DNA of 64,000 nucleotides, taken from contig OX638368.1 of NCBI GenBank assembly GCA_951812925.1, positions 20,275,187-20,339,186 of the forward strand, in the 5' to 3' direction. A model generated the notes under the pieces. The model saw only the letters and a list, made by a program, of their open reading frames with translations. It searched no databases and was not told the DNA's origin. This document shows positions 59,418 through 64,000 of the stretch, piece by piece. The position numbers and the translations under genes are program-made. The DNA is from Calliopum simillimum (taxonomy: Eukaryota; Arthropoda; Insecta; Diptera; Lauxaniidae). How positions within the stretch are numbered: position 1 is the stretch's first letter; each line of letters begins with the position of its first letter.

Positions 59418-59693
59418 TTATATGTATGTTTGTATATATATATCCATATATATATATTACACATATATATATATACAAGTATATATATGTTATGTGTACA
59501 TAATATGTATATACACACCGAGACATACTCAAAAATCGTTAAAAAAACTAAAAGGTCGAAAAAAAAAACGGCTGGACGTTCGATTTCGCGGTTTGCGGAT
59601 TTAGATACTAGAAGGGTCCCCCAACATTATCTCTGAAAAAAATCGCGGGTGGTATTTCAAAAAGTTAAAATTTTTTAAAAACCACCGTGGGAC

Positions 59694-61864
59694 AAATGAC
59701 ATCCTTTGGAAAAATTGGTGATGCCACGTCAACTTAACAAGATAAAGTGATTCAACATTCACTGGGAAATCCTAATTTTTTTGAAACATTTTCAATTTAA
59801 AATTTGTATTTCGGAAAAAATGTCACGTTCATATTGTCACATATCGATTCAGATTATGATCAAAACAAAGAAAAGTACGGAAGATATATGAATCAAACAA
59901 AATACATTATAAAGTAACATTATTGCATAATATTCTAAAATTAGTCGCACTAAAAAATTCTGACATGTTCCGCTGAACTCTGACTTTCTTTGAATAGGCA
60001 CGAAAACTACTTCTATTTTGTCACGTTCGTTTTGTGTCTTTTTTTGCGTATATCTTGGAACCAGGACTCCGCCTGCTATTAACGTTGGCACTAATTATAG
60101 TGTTTCCTAAGAGCTATAATCTAAAGTAAAAACTAAAATAAAAATATGTTTTACTTCCACTTTTTTTGCACTTTAAATGTATACGACGGCCGCGTTCGTC
60201 ACCTGGGAAATGCCCATATGAAGTTTTCTAATTGATATTTTGCAATTTTATCATTTTGTTTTTTTCAGTGGTTTTATAAAGAAAAAACTCTTTTTTTGTT
60301 CATTGTTTGGCTACACATTCCATTCAAAATCTGCTTTTATTCCTTGAGTTGTATTGAAACTCGCCTATTAAAGTAGAAAATACTAACTGCCTTGCCTACA
60401 TAAATTGTATTATTCGAGCGCCAACGTTATTTAACCATCTCTGTCTGTGTCATGTCCATACAACTTTTACGGAGAGCATACCGAAACAGAGACTGTTTAA
60501 TAACGCTAAAGCTCTAATAACGCTACAATTTAGGTATGGCTGTTACAAATGATAATTAAAAAAGTATTAAAGAAATGCCAAGGTCTCTAACAACAATTAT
60601 TGTGGTTATGTCAAAGTGTCAAATTGTCAAAAAAAAATATATTGTTAAGTTTGTCTATTAAAACTAAATATAAAAACAAAATACTTAAAAAAATTATATA
60701 GTACCTTTATGACGCATAGATTATTATTGTAACAAAAAAAAAAAAAAACAATTTTTTGGAATTTTTTTCTTTTTCGAAAACTGTTTTGCTGATTAATATT
60801 CAAAGTAATCTGCAACATTAACCATGTAGTTAAGAAGCTGCCAAATTTTTTTAGTTTTCAACCGAACACAATATATGAAACTCTTTCAAAATTTTAACAT
60901 AATATTGGTATTTTTACCATAATTATCAATTGGAAGAAAGAAAAAAAAAATCAAAATTTTTAACTTAAAAATTTAAATTTTTAAAGCTTAGTTTTTGTAT
61001 TGTTGTTGTGTCAAATGAAAAATTAAAAAACATTACTTTTCTCATGAATGCTAGTTAGTGCCCAGTTTTGTTTTTAAACAATTTTAAATGTTAATTTTAT
61101 TTAATTGACTTTTAAAGTGTATTAAATACCAAACGAATAATTTGAAGCGTAATGAGGAACGATGTGCTAAAAGTAAAAAATTATTAATGTCAAATAATAT
61201 TAAATTTTTATTTCAGTAAAATCTTAACGAAAGAAAAACATAATTATTATAAACTGTCATTAAAAACATTAAAGTATTAAAAAAGAAATCTCGTTACAAA
61301 TCTTTAAAAAAATATATAAGTTATAAGCATGTAAGTTCAACAGTCTTCAAATGAATAAATAAAAAAATGTGTTATTAAAATCAATTTTAAATAAATATTA
61401 CTAAAAATACAAGAAATACCTAAATAAAAATCATAAAAAAACTCAAAGAAAAAAATCTTAAAACAATAAAAATATTAATCCAAGCTCCGTCGCTTTGTTT
61501 AATTCGGGAAAAAGTTTTTCTGTGACTACGTTCTTCCAGAAACGGACACTTCATGATTTTATTCTTAATTTTTTTAATTTTACGAGAACACTGTAACGGA
61601 TCTAGGGGAAGAGAGAGTAGTAAAAAGCAAGAAAATTAAGATTATGGGGGTATTATCGTGAATAAATATTCCCGGGGAATATTTCTCCGACCGCCGTATA
61701 TTCTCCATTGCAGTCTAAGAAAAATGCCCCTATTGCGGTTATCTATTTTCTCAAAAAAAAAAAACCTTGTTTATTGATCGTTTCTTGAGACCGAAGCCTA
61801 GACCCTTGTATATACCCAAAAATGATCTTCGGATTCAGTTTTCTTGTGTTTAAATTAAGAAATT
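59694..61864. other. No gene; MITE fragment at 61646-61740 and a short imperfect palindrome at 60413-60535
   Basis: AT-rich. GGGGGTATTATCGTGAATAA and TCCCGGGGAATATTTCTCCG at 61646-61690 match the 34300-34406 MITE family. TATTCGAGCGCCAACGTTAT and TAATAACGCTAAAGCTCTAA around 60413-60535 form a loose palindrome. Nothing else recognised. Confidence 0.5.
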
Positions 61865-62804
61865 CTAGTAAGGGTGTAACCTTTGGCCTGGGCAAATATT
61901 AAATACCCTACACTGCAGTATTTTGAAGCTTTTGCTTATATGGGAGGTGCCACGCCCTATTGTCCGATTTCGTCTAGTTTTAGCTTAGAGCGTGTATTTA
62001 TAGTCCTTAGTATTTGAGTGAAATTTAGTTGGATTATCTAAAAAAAACGTTTTCAGCATAGCGTTTTGAAGCTTTTGCTTATATGGGTGGTGCCACGCCC
62101 TATTGTCCGAGTTCGTCTAGTTTTAACTCAGAGCGTGCATTTATAGTCCTTAGAATTTGAGTGAATTTTAGTTCGATTATCTTAAAAAACGCTTTCAGTA
62201 CAGCGCTTTGAATTTGCTTGTATGGGAGATGCCACGCCCTCTTGTCCGATTTAATCCAGTTTTTGTTGAGAACTTACATTTAAAGTTCTTAGTGTTTGTG
62301 TAAAATTTAGTTCGATTATTTCAAAAAACGCTTTCAGTATAGCGTTTTGAAGCTTTTGCTTGTATGGGAGGTGCCACGCCCTCTTGTCAGAATTTTTCCA
62401 GTTTTTGCTCAAAGCTTGCGCTTACAATTCGTAGTGTTATGTGTATTTTAGTTGCATTGTCGTGAAAAATACTCCTAAAGTTGCATTTTGAATATATTTA
62501 ATGTATGGGCGGTAGGCGTATCCGTGTTGACCGATTTCGCTCATTTTCAATCCCACGAGCTAACTTTGACGACGAAGGCAGTGTACCAAATTTCATTGAA
62601 TTATCTTACTCAGTTTTCCCAAAAAATTTATTTCCACGCACAGACAGCCAACCACTCAGCCAGACAGACGGACATGGCTATATCGATTCAGGAAGTGACG
62701 CTGATCAAAAATATATACACTTTTCTATATCTGGCACGCCTCCTTCTCTGCGTTACAAACGGAAGGGCAAAGTGAATATACCCTGGGTGTGGGTGTAGGG
62801 TATA
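61865..62804 (-). mobile_element. DINE-1/Helentron-like element, copy 2 (reverse)
   Basis: Reverse-complement counterpart of 8663-9588: CTAG and a hairpin remnant at 61865-61900, taccctacac at 61903, then four minisatellite units about 141 bp apart (CCACGCCC near 61951, 62094, 62233, 62374), and the tip gggtgtagggtata at 62791-62804. Two overlapping + strand open frames at 62488-62798 are read-through of the terminal block and not genes. Confidence 0.72.
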
Positions 62805-63329
62805 GCCGGAAATGGTGGAGTCATATTACACAGTGCTGCATGAAAAATCCAAACATCTTTTTGAATGCTGTTCCTGAAAGCACATGATGTTATTAGGAAA
62901 ACCCTATCTGTGTTTCGGTTGTTTGGCTCCAAGTCGAATTTTATAATAGGGTAAGAGAGGGAAATATGGACCACCAATCAAACTCAAAAAACATAAAATA
63001 GACTGACTTCAGACCACGTTCAGCTTTCGTGATATTCAAATCTTTAGTAACATTAAAACACCTGGAAAATACATACGTGGTCTGTTAAACCATATAAATC
63101 TTAAAGAAGAATAGCCTTAATTTCAGATGCAATAACAGGTTTTTGGAGGAAACTCATGATGTGACTTAATCTCAAATATATCGTGTTTTCCCCCCATTTC
63201 GACAAAGATATCGCGAAAACTGAAACCAAACCTGGTTTAGAAAATTGATCTCGTGTTTCAAATTTATTTTATTTACATAATTCTTTATACTCATATAAAA
63301 ATAATTTTTTGTTAATTCTTCTTGCGCAG
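62805..63329 (+). other. Intron end before the DH exons, no feature recognised
   Basis: AT-rich intron sequence with a pyrimidine-rich tract ending gcgcag at 63329. Confidence 0.5.
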
Positions 63330-63598
63330 ATGTATATCACGGTATAAATGGCAACATGTCCTTGGACCGACGTGGAGAAGTTGTAGCATCACCAAATCGT
63401 TACGACTTAACTTTGGGTTCAGATAAATCATCTTCATTATCACGTTCAGAAGCCGGCACATATGATGTCATACAGGCGGAGATACAACATGCCAAACGTC
63501 AAGAATTGGCCACAGGTGTTGCAGCCAATAATAACAATAATAATGGTACAATTGGTGCATTAAATGCTCAGGACGCTGAAGCGGAAGCCAAAAAAAGG
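63330..63598 (+). CDS. Cdep: Cdep exon leading into the DH domain
   Basis: Encodes VYHGINGNMSLDRRGEVVAS, a Ser-rich stretch, AGTYDVIQAEIQHAKRQELA, a poly-Asn tract (AAT/AAC) and AQDAEAEAKKR. The acceptor is gcgcag (63329) and the donor agg/gtaatt (63599). It needs two bases to complete its first codon, so it fits phase-1 exits from 35443 or 36081 (both give Asp) but not frame B or the giant exon. This is the linker immediately before the RhoGEF domain; helix-forming AEIQHAKRQELA and the basic KKR precede the DH start as in vertebrate FARP. Confidence 0.88.
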
Positions 63599-63673
63599 GT
63601 AATTGTTTGAAAGTTATTACGATATTGAATTTACTTTGTACTAACAAAATATTTCCTTTTGTCTTTTCTCCAG

Positions 63674-64000
63674 AAATGGCCCACTGAAAAATCATATTTC
63701 CTAGCAAAGGAACTGCTCATGACGGAGCGCACATATAAAAAAGATTTGGATATATTAAATGCATCATTCCGTCAGGAACTTTCCGTCGAAGATGTTGAAA
63801 ACTTACAGCCGCTCTTTGAAATGTTAGATTCCATGGCACAGCATCATAACACATTCTTGCGTGACATTGAACATCGTATGGTGCTGTGGGAAGGACGTGG
63901 TACACATGATACACATCGCATTGGTGACGTTATGATGAAAAATATGGCTGCATTGCCAATTTACGATGAATACGTACAATCACATATTGAAATTTTGCAT
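63674..64000 (+). CDS. Cdep: Cdep exon: DH (RhoGEF) domain start, truncated by window end
   Basis: Encodes KWPTEKSYFLAKELLMTERTYKKDLDIL and continues through FRQELSVEDVENLQPLFEMLDSM, HHNTFLRDIEHRMVLWEGRG, RIGDVMMKNMAALPIYDEYV to the window edge, exactly 109 codons. These are the conserved region 1 helix (TERTYKKDL) and the next helices of a Dbl-homology domain and match FARP/Cdep closely. The domain catalyses GDP release from Rho-family GTPases at the membrane. The acceptor is ctccag (63673), phase 0. The remaining DH helices and the PH domains lie beyond 64000. Confidence 0.94.

Larger units (their letters stand above)
56004..59693. mobile_element. Nested foldback: R3 core with different outer arms, interrupted by a second palindrome
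   Basis: The outer arms 56004-56302 and 59418-59693 are inverted copies (GGGACCACGGTG... mirrored by ...CACCGTGGGAC) and run through a TA/TATG microsatellite into the foldback 57952-59417. The left arm is broken by the palindromic element 56303-57903; the right arm, intact, shows the continuous sequence. Without that insertion the foldback is about 2.09 kb, close to the 2,104 bp of copy 1. No protein is coded. Confidence 0.8.
23893..64000 (+). other. Cdep: Gene model: Cdep/FARP-type FERM-RhoGEF gene (partial at both ends)
   Basis: Eleven coding exons on the + strand form one gene of the FARP/Cdep family: an N-terminal FERM domain that binds membrane proteins and phosphoinositides, a FERM-adjacent segment, a variable linker, then DH and PH domains that activate Rho-family GTPases. 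The family identity rests on residue-level recognition of the FERM core (for example [30 protein letters not shown]) and of the DH start (TERTYKKDL, LWEGR, RIGDVM). Boundaries were placed by GT-AG sites and by codon phase, which agree at every junction. Two outputs are compatible: exons 1-9 plus the giant exon (4,226 codons plus stop from 23893 to 49066), or the FERM exons joined to 63330 onward. The first FERM exon and the start codon are not in the visible exons, and the end of DH and all of PH lie beyond 64000. Confidence 0.88.

Noticed and set aside
62488..62798. Two plus-strand open frames of about 95 residues
   Set aside because: Lie inside the terminal block of the Helentron-like element; the minus-strand frame at 8686-8937 covers the matching block of the other copy.

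Overview
The window looks like nuclear DNA from a higher fly (calyptrate-type dipteran, inferred). It is very AT-rich, has short GT-AG introns with long intergenic or intronic stretches, is crowded with degenerate DNA transposons, and carries one gene whose exons match the insect FERM-RhoGEF family Cdep/FARP. No prokaryotic features, rRNA, genuine tRNA genes or CRISPR arrays were seen.

Gene layout (all + strand). Six exons at 23893-25685 and 35337 encode most of a FERM domain and its FERM-adjacent segment; the first F1 exon is not visible and should lie upstream. Exons 35659-35774 and 35841-36081 form a linker. Exon 37785-49066 is a single 11.3-kb coding exon that adds about 3,760 mostly disordered residues and then stops. 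Exons 63330-63598 and 63674-64000 (cut by the window edge) begin the DH (RhoGEF) domain. Reading splice phases by hand, the FERM exons can join in frame either to the giant exon (no RhoGEF) or to the 63330 exon (FERM-DH-PH type protein). The locus therefore seems to make two very different proteins from one FERM module.

The linker carries the most unusual signal. The exon beginning at 35337 ends in two overlapping donors of the GYNNGY type, four bases apart (35443 and 35447). Each opens a different reading frame through the next two exons and about 400 bases of the giant exon. The frame that looks more like conserved protein at the start of the giant exon (polyQ/His, polyGly) is not the frame that stays open for the following 11 kb; the switch is near 38120.

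The rest is mobile-element ground. 1-23892 (upstream intron or intergenic) holds a TIR element with a tRNA-like segment, two copies of a repeat family in inverted orientation, a short MITE, a DINE-1/Helentron-like element, minisatellites, a palindrome, a pogo-like element with a partial transposase and a PHD-like finger, and a 1.08-kb ATATG microsatellite. The introns at 25686-35336 and 49067-63329 hold several long palindromes, including two foldback elements sharing a core. One of these was split by a second palindromic element, and the other carries a 107-bp MITE; in both cases the opposite arm preserves the empty site.
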